A DNA stretch of 64,000 bases from Podocnemis expansa (GCA_007922195.1 ML682005.1:36045876-36109875), one strand, 5' to 3'; shown: positions 23,588 to 36,285, counted from the first letter of the stretch. Translations and numbers: made by a program. The notes: a model not told the origin generated them from the sequence alone.

Positions 23588-23780
23588 AGTCTGGTAACAC
23601 TTTTAAAGATGAATAAATTTATTTATCACATGAGCGATCTTCAAGCATCTTATGAAGTGGGATTCTCTCCCACAAAAGCTCATGCGATAAATACATTTGC
23701 TAGTCTTTAAAAGCACCACCAGACTCCTTGTTTGTTTTGCTGGACTAGACAAACACAGCTACCCCTTTGGAATTTAAAAT
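23588..23780. mobile_element. Fold-back SINE followed by tRNA-like head (reverse strand)
   Basis: A left arm at 23588-23635 is complementary to 23678-23725 (38 of 48 positions). The 42-base loop holds the rest of the reverse-strand SINE, with GCATCTTATGAAGTGGGATT. Right of the arm, CTCCTTGTTTGTTTTG and GACTAGACAAACACAGCTAC form the reversed head. Confidence 0.7.
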
Positions 23781-23949
23781 TAACAATGTGGCCTAAATGG
23801 CCCTACAGTCCTGTGCAAATTACTTTCGTGAATTTTCACCAAATCTCAAATAGAGGGATTAGTTCCTCCTGCATACCCAATTACTGTTAACTTAAAATGA
23901 AGGGTTACCCATATACAGTGGTGATATGAATGTGACATAAAGATCTCAA

Positions 23950-24600
23950 AAGGTGGCTCCTTGTTAAAGAAGCTGTACGGAAGCCACTAGGATAGCTTGG
24001 CACACCCCTGCCACTTACACTCCTGTCCCCAAGTGGACAGTGAAGTGTTACTATATGCTGGCCAAAAGGGTGGGATTTTAGTTTTCTCACCCTGCTTCTA
24101 ACTCCAAGGTGATTCAGGGTGTTTCTGAAAGAGCTATTCAGCAACACCTCCAGCATACTCCTTTGAACAAAGAGGATAAACCAGCTAGATCTGTTGGGGA
24201 GAAAGGTCTTTTCATCATCTAGCCTCCAGTTCATGATAGTCAATTACCAGGCACTAATGGCTCAGTTTGACTTCCTGAGATATGCTAAGTTTGTGCAGTT
24301 GACTGAGAGTCTTCAGCAACAAGACATAGCTTGTTTGAAAAATCTGATAGGTGAAGGCAGGACTGCTCTCCGTTTCACAGTTGATACCTCCCCTTGAGCC
24401 ATGGCTACTGCCATTGTTATGTGCAGGAAGTAACTAGGGAGGTCCTCAATAGCACTGAGGACATCCCCTTTGATGAACTTCAGCTCTTCATCCAAAAGAA
24501 TGGTGAGTTCCTTCAGATACTGAAGGATTCTAGGGCTACCCTCTGCTAACTGGGCATATATAGGCCTGCCTATAAGGGGGGGGGTTTCACTGCCCATCAT
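23950..24600 (+). pseudogene. Decayed DIRS-type retrotransposon gag (LAP2-alpha-like)
   Basis: Forward-strand peptides AWHTPATYTPVPKWTVKC (from 23995) and KVFSSSSLQF, YQALMAQFDFLRYAKF and AMATAIVMC (from 24194 on) follow the order of the DIRS-type gag of turtles, which is related to the alpha-specific C-terminal part of lamina-associated polypeptide 2. The first peptide is in a different frame from the later ones, so a frameshift lies between about 24080 and 24194, and an in-frame TGA at 24395 breaks the frame. The N-terminal zinc-binding part and the tyrosine-recombinase region are absent. I read this as a dead 5'- and 3'-truncated element. Recognition is from memory of the family. Confidence 0.6.
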
Positions 24601-25199
24601 TTAGAGGTGTGGTTTAGCAGTTTTTTCACCAGAACCACCATGCAAAAGCCAGTGGGTACAAAAGATCAGCTTCCTTTCACTGTCTGCAATAGGTTCTGTA
24701 TTTCAGTCTCAGCCACTAGCTCAGTGCTAATTTTGTTGGGAAGTCAGGAGCTATGAACCAATAAGCCTAACATTTCCTGACCCCCACATGCCATTTAATG
24801 GCTGTCTAGCATTCTTTTTCAACATGTGGGGTGCAATAACAATGGGCAAATGGCGCTGAACACCCTCCACTCTAACCGTGCAATAGGGTTTGCATCCTTA
24901 TCTCTTCCAACCTCCCCCATGCTCTTGCCCCAAATTCCCTCTGGTGGGCATTCTCAGGAGAATGTTCCCAAACAAGAAGTGGTCTTTTCTAATTTTGTGA
25001 GCTTAATAATGTTATTTTTTTCATAGGATTTTTGTGTGTTGTATTCTATAGTATGATATGTAATCTGCCATTTGGTAGTAGCTAGAGAATATGAAATTTT
25101 AAAAGTAGCTGACCAGTTTATTTGAGTTTTGGCTATCAAAATTCTTTGCTCATTCTCCATGTTGCTAATGGTATAGCACCCAACAGACTTCTGACGTGT
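24601..25199. other. Unassigned DNA 3' of the DIRS relic
   Basis: May include further DIRS-derived sequence, but no protein similarity was recognised. Confidence 0.3.
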
Positions 25200-25445
25200 G
25201 TCCAGAGTACGAAGTTTAGTTTAGGGCTGTGATGGCATATCCTCCCTACACAAGGCTTAAATGGTGATTGTGGCCAGCTGGATCAATTAAATATCTAGGC
25301 CGTACTGAAGGAGGAGTCAAGGAGCAAGGACTAATTAGAGATGAGGCTCTACTGGAGAGGAACAGAAGGGGACTACAATAAGCCCAGTAATTGAGAGCAG
25401 AAGGGGGGCTGCAGAAAAAGAAATGGAAGTCACTCTCAGGGTATG
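25200..25445 (+). repeat. Possible LTR-like repeat relic
   Basis: GTGATGGCATATCCTCCC then purine-rich AGGAGGAGTCAAGGAGCAAG and AGGGGGCTGCAGAAAAAG resemble the LTR-like block at 3013-3535 in texture (CAATTAA middle, purine-rich second half). No borders fixed. Confidence 0.3.
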
Positions 25446-26307
25446 AGAAGCTAACCGAAGGATGCAGTAGTAAGGTTTGGGATTGTGCAGACCTTGATGA
25501 TGTTCATTGCTCATTCAAAGGATGGGCCTGATCATTGTCCATGGGCCTCATAATCCTTAATAGCTGGGCTCTGTATTCTACTCATACTCATTGGCAGATC
25601 CCTTGTTTTGCTGGGAGACTTAGCAGCAGGCACAGCTCCAGCTTGTATTGCAGCCAGATTGTTAACCATCCTACTGAATGAGGCCCAGAATTACATCCAG
25701 TATGGTGGAAAGCATTTCAAATGGAGTGGAATTTACTTGGAAAGAGTCTTCTGTCTGGTGTCTTTATAGGGGCAGGAATGGTGAGGACCCATCATATTGT
25801 ACAGCAGCCTTATTGGAAAAGGGAGGCATACTGAGTGGAAAAATAAAATAAACCTTTCACAATTAAAAATAAACCTGTAAGTAAATCAGTAAACAAAAAA
25901 CAAACAAAAAAATCTCCTTCCCAATTTGCATGACTGTTAAAAATGCATGAATTAGTATTCTAAATAGAATTATACTTAGGCTACAAAGATTGAAATGTCC
26001 CACATGAACAAAGAATATGATGAAAGCTGTTCAGCAGACTGATAATTAAAATGCATTTAAACCATGATTGTTGGGACTGATGTAAGGCCCCCTTAGAATT
26101 ATCAGGATTGTTGAGGAGGGGGAAGAGAAAAGAAGATGGCTCAAGTTTATTGAAGGTGAGAAGAATAAAATGTGCAGCACACCTATCTCTTTTGCACCAC
26201 CTTGTGACTGTCTGGTGTCAAATAATTTTACAGTGAGCTTTGTGTTCTATTATCATAGTAAGTCTATGTTGGGTGGGACCCATAAATAGAAGCAAGAAGA
26301 AATGAAA

Positions 26308-26347
<40 letters not shown>

Positions 26348-27195
26348 AGATATAACAGAATGAACATGTGGATGAAACCCTTAGGACTTTATAATGTGCT
26401 GGCTAATGTAAATGTCCACCCCTGTCCTGAACCAATTGACCTCCTACAATAGAGATTTTCCATCAGTTTAAGTGATAGGAGTCATTATTTGGAGTTGAAA
26501 CTCCTGGATTCTGGTCTGGAGCATAGTTCTGGATGTTCTCTTCCCTATTGCTGCATATTTATGCATAGCTGATGGCCTAGGTATCTATACAGATACAAAC
26601 TCTGAACCATTCACAGGAAATTGTTTTCTGCAGCTGAGATTTCTGTTTTGATATATGACTGTACTAGTACTAATGATGAGAAAAGCTAGTGCTGGTGTCA
26701 CTTTTCTTACTGAGATGAGCCTGCAGTTCTTATTTACTTTTCAACTGTTCTATTTAAAAATTTTTATTCCTCATTGTCAGAAATGATACCTACTTTTTTT
26801 GCTGCCAAAAGCTACCATTATGTTATTGTTGACAAGGAAGTTTCAGGTTTTAGTAAGTGGCGTGTATGTACACTTTTTAACGTTTTCACCACTGTCTCTT
26901 TATTCAGGCTAGCAAAACCATTATGTTTCATGCAACAAAGATAGCATTACATTACTTTACAAATCAATATTAAAATGTCTGAATTGCCCTTCCTTTTTGT
27001 AATCTGAGCTCTGTGACAAATGGTTTACCCCACAGATTCTGACACTTGCAGGCTGCCTTTCTGTACTCTCTTCCCTCCCATCTGGAAAGGAGAGGCAGTT
27101 GCTGCTTTGTGTTCCCTAGTTATCATAAGTAATGTCTAGCCCTTTCAGGGACATCGAAGCATTTCCTTAAATTTATTTTAACCTTAGATCTGCTC
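25446..27195. other. Single-copy intronic DNA with a microsatellite
   Basis: No exon or repeat family recognised other than the GT/GA tract at 26308-26347. Confidence 0.4.
26308..26347. repeat. (GT)n(GA)n compound microsatellite
   Basis: About 10 GT units run directly into about 10 GA units. Confidence 0.95.
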
Positions 27196-27300
27196 CAACA
27201 AAATGCTGAGTGCCTCTGGCAAGGTGCACTACACCTTCAATTTCAATGAGAGTTATATAGGTGCTTGTCATTTTGCAGGATTAGGCTCCTTTGTTGTGGC
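27196..27300. repeat. Ancient interspersed repeat relic
   Basis: AATGCTGAGTGCCTCTGGCA, CTTCAATTTCAATGAGAGTT and TTTTGCAGGATTAGGCTCC form an inverted series typical of the old 'GATCCTGCAAGGTGCTGAGC' repeat; a related palindromic copy lies at 42420-42530. Confidence 0.45.
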
Positions 27301-28534
27301 CCCGTGTGCTTCTACTTTTAGGGGTTTTTTTTATCATTGGCATCTATTTCTTTGCTTTGCCCTTTACGGTTGTACTTACTCAGCACTGATTATATGTAAT
27401 GTTTTTTGTTTTTTTTTTAAAAAAACCAGTATTGGATCTTTGTGTACTATTCTTCAAAGACCATTGTCAACTATGACCTTTGCCTAAAATTACTACTAGT
27501 CTGTAAAACCATTCTACATGTGTTCCTCCTCCTCCTTGTTATTCTACAAGATTTTCTTTGAGATTATAGAAGCAATGACATATGATGTCAAAAAATTTCA
27601 AAATATGGATGCAAAAAAAGGTTTAAATGAACACTTGCAACTATTGCTAATACAGGAAAAATAGTGAAGGTACATAGGTCTTAATGTGTCCCTAAAGAGT
27701 CATTTGTGCTTTTTGTCTACCCAGGTTGTATGTTCATTTTCTAATGCATTTCTGCACATTAATATATTCAACTTTAATGAAAAAACAGTATTTATTTTTA
27801 AATTCTCTGTGTCACGCTATTATATTTACATTGCATAATCATATGTGTTCTATTTGAATTGTAAGTAGAACATTTGCTTCAAAATTAATAATATATTAAA
27901 ATGTATGTAGTTGATAGAAACATTCATTTATGGACGTAAATAAAAGGTCAGAGAATCATTAGCATTTTATTTCTAAGTATTATAAATTTTTATTTATTTA
28001 ATGTTTTTATTATAGCAGCACCAACATTTAAGATCATAATGTGGTCTTTTTTGTGCTGGGTGCCACGGAGGTAGACATGATTTACAGTCTAAGAATAACT
28101 ATTAAATGTACTAGGCTGTATGAAACTACTCATCTTGGTTTTAATAAACAGGATGTTAGTAAGTATGTTACATAGTTTAAGACAATCTTTAGTCCTCTTT
28201 AGATGCATCATTAATGTATCTGAATGACAAGATCCTGTATTATCTACAGTTGGCAAAAACCTAACACAACCAGATGTGTATTTAAAAGAAGTAAACATGT
28301 CTTAAAAACAGTACCCTCAAAAGTTGTGAAAGCATATGTGACTATTGCTTATCCCAAAGTGGAATGAATAGTTGCTGTTGATCCCTCCATTGACGATTTA
28401 CTAATTGCTGTGCTCAGGAAAATGAATAACATCTCATGGCTTTGAAGAGAAGCGGCAGAGCTTGAATTTATTTTTGAATTTGACTGTGTTGATTTGGGGC
28501 TAAATAGGGACTTCGGATTTTTTTTTTCTCGTTA
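27301..28534. other. AT-rich intronic DNA
   Basis: Single-copy in appearance apart from an old repeat piece at about 28010-28095 (AGCACCAACATTTAAGATCA and GTGCTGGGTGCCACGGAGGT). No exon seen. Confidence 0.35.
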
Positions 28535-28785
28535 CAACATGTGATTTGACCTCATCTTCCAATTATACTTTCCCTGGTGTTTGAATCTTAACAACTGCTT
28601 TGATTTGCTGTTACAGTGTCACCTGATCCCATGATGTACACTCCCCTGCATATATTTCCTCCCAGTCTGTAAGTTCCCCCATCTTCAAAGCATCTGATGA
28701 AGTGAGATTTTCTCCCATGAAAACTCATGCAATAAATAATTTGTTAGTCTTTAAGTTCCACAGGACTCCATGTTTGTTTTATAGA
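28535..28785 (-). mobile_element. Long SINE-like copy (about 250 bp)
   Basis: On the reverse strand the core is followed by the tail. Read on + it runs GTTTGAATCTTAACAACTGC, TTTGCTGTTACAGTGTCACC, CTGTAAGTTCCCCCATCTTC, GCATCTGATGAAGTGAGATT, GTTAGTCTTTAAGTTCCAC and AGGACTCCATGTTTGTTTT. The same tail follows the core at 37566-37757 and 59285-59545, so it is part of the family and not local DNA. Confidence 0.7.
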
Positions 28786-30959
28786 GCTGCAGTTTATTGA
28801 GAAATTTCCACAGTGGAATAAGAGAAAAGAATTTCAAGGGGCCTCATAGTCTTAACAGTATAAAGTACTTATGGTACTTTAACAACTGAATTACACATAA
28901 TTGTGCTGAATGTACTGACATTTTCGGGTTTTTTTTCCCCCTTATTGATCTCTTATAGCCTTGTTTATTATGTTTAAAAATGTTTAACAGTCTTATATTT
29001 GATTATTCTTTTTCTTTATACAGCCCAAACCACCACCAGAACACACAAAACTTGTTATATGTGTCACATGCTTATGTTTTTAGGTCACATTTCTAATTTT
29101 TAGCCTCATAGTTTAACATTTTCAGACTGTTCAATATTTAAAGTGGGTAATTTTGAAATCCGTTGAATAATTAAATTGATTCAATTTTTAATCAATTAAA
29201 TTTTAACCTCTTTTTAGGTGTAGGTCAATCTAAACATTGAACCATTTCAAAAGTTAAACAAGATTAACTCTTCTTTGTGTCCAAAATTTGGATTATCAAG
29301 CAGGATTAGGAATTTATTTTTTTCCACAGTATTTCTTTTGTGTGCATAAACTTTATGAAGTTTAACTGTTCAAATTATCAATTAAAATATTAGTTTTGGA
29401 CTGCACTGTTTTTAATAAGATATAATAAGAGAGGTAATTTAAAATCACTTAGTGCAATTTTAAATTACAGTAAAAAGGTGCTTTATGTACTTCATTAGAT
29501 TATAAAAAAATTGAAAAGTTGCAGTAATTATAAATTATATTATGTAACACGTACTCAAACCTCACTTTCTAATCTAAGCATTCTCAAAAATTTGAAATGC
29601 TTTAGAAATATTAAACCATAATCATACATTGTACATGAACAGAAAATGATATTCTTGCTTACATTTCTCCAGTTTGAACATTTTCCTGCTTAAAAATGTT
29701 ACTTTATACAATATTTCAGAAAATCATATCTTAATTTGTAACCTCAGGTTGCCTTAGTTTATTTATAATCTCATGTATTGTTGAAACAGCCATTCATCCA
29801 CTAGGGGTAAAAATTTTCCATTTCTGGCCATTAACACACATAGCAGTTTTGCATTAGTGAGTAATAATATGTCCCGAGTCTTGGCATTTATTGGGTTAGG
29901 ACAGAATGGGAGGAAAGTCAAGTTCTAGTTTTACCAAAATTAAAAAATATGCTATCATAAATTTAAAAAGGAAAATTGCTTTGGCTTGGAAACCTAAAAT
30001 ATCAAGCTTATGTATGTGTTATATTTTACTGAAAAATACAATTGTAAAAAAAGAACGGGATTGAGCAAAATACTGCAGACTCAAATTCCTAGGTTGTTTC
30101 AATCTGGTATTAGACTAAGCAGATCTTTAAAAGAATGTTATCTGTATAGTTCTTTATTTCTTGACAAAGAGCCAAGACTCTATCTTTTATGTTCATTTTT
30201 ACAGTGTGCAAAGTCATGTCAGACATTTTCAGAGATTTTTGATGCCTGGATGTCTTCTGTCATCTGCAATCATGTTTGTACTCTTGAGCCAGGCCTATCG
30301 AAACTGAACTCTGCTGCTTTTGCTGCAGGTCAGCTTTCATGGACAATTAGTGTTGTAACAGCACTTTGGTCACAAGTTGTCGTGAATGTTTATCATAAAG
30401 GCATCATCTTGTAGTAGATCAGCAACGATCAGTTAGTCTTCTGTTTTCTGAAGCATTTCTTGTTAGCCTTTTCTTTGATGTGAGTCAGACATCTGCTCCA
30501 TAAGGCCTTGTCCATTGCTTCTTTGTGGTTATCTGAGAGAAGCCTTAGGCCCTTCAAATGTACTGGGTATTTTTTTTCTCTTTGCTCATCTTGTTCCCTG
30601 TGTCCCCTCTCAGTAACTGTCAGAGGCCCCCATCAGTGCAGAGTCTGACAAGAATGAAAAGAGCTATCTTCCCGCTGTTTGGCTCTGTGTCAGTATCGAC
30701 AAGTAGTACGTGTTTGACGCTACACAAGGTGACTGGTTCCAGCAGTATGCAGAAGTAAACCAATAAATCTTCAATGTCACTCCACTTATTGCTACTTGAT
30801 TGCTCTTTTCCACCTGAAAAGTCACTATGGAAACAATTATTTTTTAAAAGCGCTTTTTTCAAAAGTCTATGTCTGTTAATATTTTTAAAGGTATATCCTT
30901 GTATCTGAATCATCCACTATAATGATGGGGACATTAACTGAAGATCCGTTTATAAGTTA
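28786..30959. other. AT-rich intronic DNA
   Basis: No repeat family recognised. A 134-codon forward open frame at 30010-30414 has no family resemblance and no matching splice context. Confidence 0.4.
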
Positions 30960-31310
30960 TCCTTTGTACTGATACAATATTTTTCATCTGAGAATCCCAC
31001 AGAATTTTACAAACTACAGTAAAGAACTTTAATCCCTGGTGGTGCCAGTAAGTACTATCTCCATTTTACAGTTGGGTAAACTGTAACCACAAAGGAGGTT
31101 AATGATTCAGTCCAGCTTTCAGTTAAGTGTAATGTAAGTTGTTTTGGCATGCTAAAATACTCCACTGGCACAAGTGTGTGGACTTGGGCTACGAGGCTCG
31201 CTCCCAAATTCAGTGTAGACACACCCTGAGTGACTTGCTGAAAGTCACACCAGAAATCAGTGTGAGAAGTCTGGCTCCAAGTCCCTGCCCTAAGCACAAG
31301 ACCAGGTTCC
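30960..31310 (+). repeat. MIR-like SINE relic split by a DNA element
   Basis: CTATCTCCATTTTACAGTTG and GGTAAACTGTAACCACAAAG match the core of MIR-type SINEs, and after an interruption GAGTGACTTGCTGAAAGTCA and GAAGTCTGGCTCCAAGTCCC continue it in order. The interruption (about 31113-31228) ends AGTGTAGACACACCCT, a Harbinger-like terminus. Confidence 0.5.
31113..31228. mobile_element. Short Harbinger-like insertion in the MIR-like relic
   Basis: Right terminus AGTGTAGACACACCCT fits the GGG(C/T)-TGTCTACACT family in inverse. The left terminus is not clear, so only the right end is supported. Confidence 0.4.
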
Positions 31311-33059
31311 CACTATTAAAATCCTTTAAAATTTGTTGTATTTCATTCAAGGTGCATTTTAAAAAAAACAAACAAAAGAAATCTAATTCACAATTTGAAA
31401 ACACAAAGTTCTTAATTTAAATGGAGTGAATTCTGACTTACCACTTAAAACCTATTTTTCTGACATCTAAAAAGCAGACAAAAAGGTAAGTTTCAATTCT
31501 TGTTTTTATGCTCTGAGGAATGTTGTTATACATACGAGGCTTGATGGTGCATGTACTTCAGTATGTTGTATATTTATGTCTTTGGCCCTGATCAGCATAA
31601 ATAAGCCACTTTATGCAAATAAGTAGTTCCCTTGGATTTAAAAACAAAACAAAACAAAAAAACCCAAACAAAAACAAACTAACAAACAAAACCCCCACAC
31701 TCATTCAGTTCTGTTTCCTTGTCACGGACTTACTTAATCTTAGTGTGATTGCCACACATCACATTTTGTGAGTCATTGATGATTTAACTAGTGAATTCTC
31801 TTTTTTTTCTTTTTTAATTTTACTCAGTATTAAAAAATAGATGTGCAAAAATCTTTTGTAGATTCTGTCACATGTGATGGTTTACTTAGCCCGTTAAGTG
31901 CCAAGAGTAGTGTGCATGGAATCCAGTCAGACATGGAAAATTACATGAAACAGAAGAAATACCCTGCATTTCCACATTTATGGACAGGCAGAGAACAATC
32001 AGAGAGAATCAAAGCAGTCAAAATTCTTCTCTGTTCGTGCATAAGAATAAGCATAGGTTTTTTTCTCTGTATAACATACATATATGAAACCTGCTGAGTG
32101 GTACATCCACTGAAAAACAATTATTGATATTGATTACCATATGATAGAAATTACAAAACAATAGCCTACTTTTAGTTTAACTACCATTTATGTATAATTA
32201 GCAAGAATGCTATATTTTGGTAGCACGGATGCTAATTTAGTTTACTTTTTGTAAAATGCTGCTATCCTAGTAAATGAAAGAATTACAACATGGAATTATG
32301 TTCTACAATTACTCACAAATTTCTGTTCTGTTTTTTGTTTTTAAGGTGGGGTTGAGCCACCTCCAGGTAGAGTTTTGATCCTGCTGTCTGAAGCACACAA
32401 ATCTTCCTTTGACTACGAGGGTCTACCATATAAAATTGGTCCTGATGTTCCTTCTTTGCTCCAAAATGCACAGTTTTACATTTATCTGCAGATGATATGC
32501 AGAGAATATTTTAGAACACCTATTATGTTTTTGTGTTATGAATAATAGATTAAGAAATTAAAATCAGCAAGTGGCCCTCATTTCAGTTTAGTAAATATGC
32601 TAGCGTAAAATGGATATGTGCTAAATAAGAAGATAATTCATTTCAGTTGTAGGGAACTGTAAGCCATGATAAATGATTTTCCTCCACAAAATTCCCCATC
32701 TCTGAGACAGTATTAGTTTTTCCTTTAATTACTAGCCCCAGTAATGTTTCCTATCCATAACTGTCTACAAAATAGACTGTTGTTGTGCAGAGGGTATGGC
32801 CTGTTTACTCATCCGTTGAAAAGAGTGCCGAAGTTCTACCACATCTTCCTCACTTGCACTGAACTGCCTCACAGGAGAGTGTTCTTCATTAGAATATTTA
32901 AATATTAATGTTTAATTTTACAGGCAGAAAACTTCAATGTCATTTTAAGGATTTGTAACTTTACTGGGGAGTCTTTGTCCATCTCAAACCATAGTGTTGT
33001 TTTTGAATCTTAAAGAAAAGAATTTATTGTCATGCTTCCATTTTGGAAAGTTTGACTTA
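31311..33059. other. AT-rich intronic DNA
   Basis: Holds an A/C-rich simple tract (31639-31690). GTTGAGCCACCTCCAGG after a pyrimidine-rich AAG at 32345 looks exon-like, but the frames close quickly. No gene supported. Confidence 0.35.
31639..31690. repeat. (AAAAC)n-like simple tract
   Basis: Imperfect AAAAC/AAAC units over about 50 bp. Confidence 0.85.
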
Positions 33060-33520
33060 CATCTTATTTTCCTGTTGCAAAACAACAACAAGGAAAACGA
33101 AGCTGTCAAGGGTGGTTCTTTCAAAAAATGGCTGAGCTGACATTAGCTGCAAATGAACAGAGTGACACTAACTACTAATTGATTACAGTAATTACGCAGT
33201 CTTTGGCTAGTTTGTATTGGTAAACTATATATACTCCTCGCATAAATGTGAACTTGCAGAATGCACAGAAAAGGTCACTCTCATTTGCATGATAGGCTTC
33301 ATTAGAATATGCTAAGGACAAGACCTAGTGTTTTATGACTTCAGGTGATGAATAGCTACCATATTACTCTGCTAGCTGAAAGCATGTTTCAGTCACCTTA
33401 ATTTACATGCTGTTTTCTAATGCTGAAAAAAAAATCTGTTGGCTCTCTTAGGGAACCGGCAACAGATAACAGTTTAATTTTATTATGATTTGCATTTAGT
33501 TCTGTTCTTTGTGACTGGAA
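33060..33520. promoter_or_regulatory. Candidate conserved non-coding element with homeodomain and octamer motifs
   Basis: No repeat recognised. Motifs seen: ACTAATTGATTACAGTAATT at 33174-33193, ATTTGCAT at 33283-33290 and again at 33488-33495, and AACAGATAACAG near 33463. Such a mix of TAAT cores and POU octamers is typical of developmental enhancers, which are common in introns of zinc-finger genes. Function and conservation are inference. Confidence 0.35.
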
Positions 33521-36039
33521 AGGTAACAAAATCACTTCTCAGTTCTTTGGTTCTAGGAAAAATTCTTCTTGTTAGCATGTGTATTTGTATGAATAATGGT
33601 TATTTTTAATATGAAACTATAACAGAAAGAGCTACTGTAAACCATGCTCAGTGATTTTACTCTGCCATTGATTTAAAAAAATGTTTTTTTTTAACTTGAT
33701 CTTTAGGGAGGAATCCCTAATTTCACTGAAGTTTTATGTCTGGTAGTTAGTATACGCCCCTAAAACTGCTATGATCTTATTATCTTGGTAGCCTAGATTT
33801 TTTTGAACACTGACATGCAGTGATTTTTCCTGACTTTCCCATTAAAATAATGAAATTTCACCCTATTATTAATTTTGTCCTTTAGCACTTACTGCTAACT
33901 TGAACCAGAACTGTTTGCACGTTATCGAAAGGTAAGTATAAAGTGTGAGTACTAGGCAGGGTTTACAAAGCTTATTATTACAGGAAAGCAGAATGTGACT
34001 GAGGTGAGACACTCCAGTAAGAAAGGAGAATGTTACACGTTTTATTGCTTTTTTCTTTTCCATTTACGAGGACATTAAACCAGTAGTTCTGAAATCTGTT
34101 TCAATCAATGTATTTTTAATATGAAGTGTAGAGTACATTTCCTTACTTCCCATTATGAAAATGTTCCAGTAACTTGGTCTCCTATCACATTGTGATTGTG
34201 CCTATTAACTGTCTTTATCCAAAAAATCTCATTATGGGCGAGGGGGGGACTTTGCTCATAATGCCATTCTTACAATGCCAATCAGTGCTTGATTAGCAAT
34301 TAATGTAACTTGCTATGTGAACACAGGGTTAACATTTTTAGATATGTTCCTATTATAAAGTTTCTTAGTCTTTCAGGAGCTGCTTCTGTGAGTAAACTGT
34401 AAAGAATGAAAAAGTGGACAGTTTTGTTATAAATTGCAGTTTTGTAATAAAATTGTACAATGAGCTTGCACAAGCTATTTAAAATATCATTGCTGCCACT
34501 GAACAGGTCTGTAATTTATTTATTCGCGAATGTTAGAGGCATTTTTGATTTATTTGTTTTTAGGGAAGTTTTGTTAAGCAAGATAATGAGCAGAGCTGGT
34601 GTTAATCATTTACTATGCAACTCTGAAAAATGAAAATTTTGCATATCTTTAACACTGTGGGGGAAAATAAATTTACTCATAATGCTAATGGTCTATTGTA
34701 CAATTTTTTAAAAATATTATCTATTACTCTGGAGAAATTCAATATATTCATATGTTATGCTAAAAGCTAAACTAATCAATATATAATTATACATCCATAT
34801 GTGCATAAATATTGAGTAATCAGAAGTATCTGTTATCTGTAAAGATGAAAAATGAATTTGTTGGTGGTCATTGCCATAGGTGATTACGTATTTGTTCGTC
34901 GATAGCCTTTAGGTGAATATATTTCTCATGTAGGTACAATACCAAGTTCACTTTCCGTTGTGGTCTCTCAAGAATACTGAATGATTTCAGTTTCATTGTT
35001 TGGTCCAAGCATTACAGATTTTAAAAAATATGGTAAAAGTGGTAATTATGTTAAGGATTTACTATAACACTAGTTGTGATGACTGAAAATTTAGGTGCTC
35101 TTTAACACAATATCTCTGTGTGTATAGTTCATAATTTCAGTATTCAATTTTTGCATAGCAAGCTCATATATAATGTACTGTTCACTGTTACTATTAGGTC
35201 TCACCATTCGTACCTTCCAGTTTTCACTTTACAACTGAAAAATGTCTATATTTCTCTGACTACATTGGGAGCCTGTATCTCAGTATAGTGCATCAGCAGG
35301 ATGACAGCAAAGGCACATGTTACTTAATTATGTCCGCCCATGACAGTTGTCACAGTAACTTTGTCAAGTGGGCTCCCTATATTTTCACATGATCTTGTGT
35401 TTTTAGTGGGGCTACTTATTTGTACAAAGTTAGGGATATGCTGAAGTATGTATATCATAGCCTTACATCTGAGCAGCATCAAGGCATACAAGAGTCTTTT
35501 CTGTTCAAGATGCATGAATTGGAAAGAACACATCTTGACTTTCAGATCCCACACTGATTTTCAGGGTTGGCGTGTAGTAAACAGGTGTATTTTCATGTAA
35601 AGAATAAATATGGTTTGGAAGTCGTACAGAATACAATGTTCTGTTCAGATCCTCCTGTTTCAGGAAAAAAATAGCAAAAATTGAAAAAAAAAAAAAGTCC
35701 TTCAGAAGACAAGTGATCAACCACATGTAAAGACTTGCACATGAAGAGATTAAAAAAAATTAGGATTGTTTTGTTTAGAAAGGACAAGTAGGAAAAAAAA
35801 TAGGATTGCATAAAAAAAGTCACAGCATAGAGAAGTTTAGTCAGGTCTTTCTGTCCTTTTGGACACTGCATCAGGGACTGAACTAGTGCCTGCCAGCTAA
35901 AAGCATAAACTACAAGAGCTCCAGATGAAGAGCTGAGCCAGGACTGGGTGATTATGGGCTGTAACTACTCCTATCATGTGTGAATTGGCAGTGAAGGTCT
36001 AGTACTTCTGCTCAGTGGAAAATTTGGAACAGATAACAG
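33521..36039. other. AT-rich intronic DNA
   Basis: No repeat family or exon recognised. GCTTGATTAGCAATTAATGT near 34288 is another homeodomain-like patch. Confidence 0.4.
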
Positions 36040-36285
36040 GAAAGGCTTTTTTATGGACTTGGTAATTACCTTATGGAACTCACTTCCAAAGGCTTAATAA
36101 GATTCAAAACAGTTTTTGACATTTGTGCTATTAACAACGTCTTGAGTTACATTAGAAAAGATAGACGTTTATAAGGATATAAACCCTCAGGTTTCAAGAC
36201 ATAAGACAACCACTCGCGTGGAAACAATTTCTCCATGAGCATGTTATTCCATAATTGTCTATTACCAGGGTTCTTCTAAGGCAAA
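36040..36285 (+). mobile_element. CR1 LINE fragment, 3' part of ORF2 and 3' UTR
   Basis: TATGGAACTCACTTCC, AAGATTCAAAACAGTTTTTG, TATAAACCCTCAGGTTTCAA, GACATAAGACAACCACT, TTATTCCATAATTGTCTATT and CAGGGTTCTTC follow the order of the 3' end of one CR1 subfamily common in turtles. The last 50-60 bases of the element are missing. Orientation is +. Confidence 0.65.

Noticed and set aside
30010..30414. 134-codon forward open frame
   Set aside because: No family resemblance and no splice context; AT-rich chance frame.
32345..32520. Possible exon after a pyrimidine-rich AAG
   Set aside because: Frames close soon, no good donor, and it resembles no protein family.
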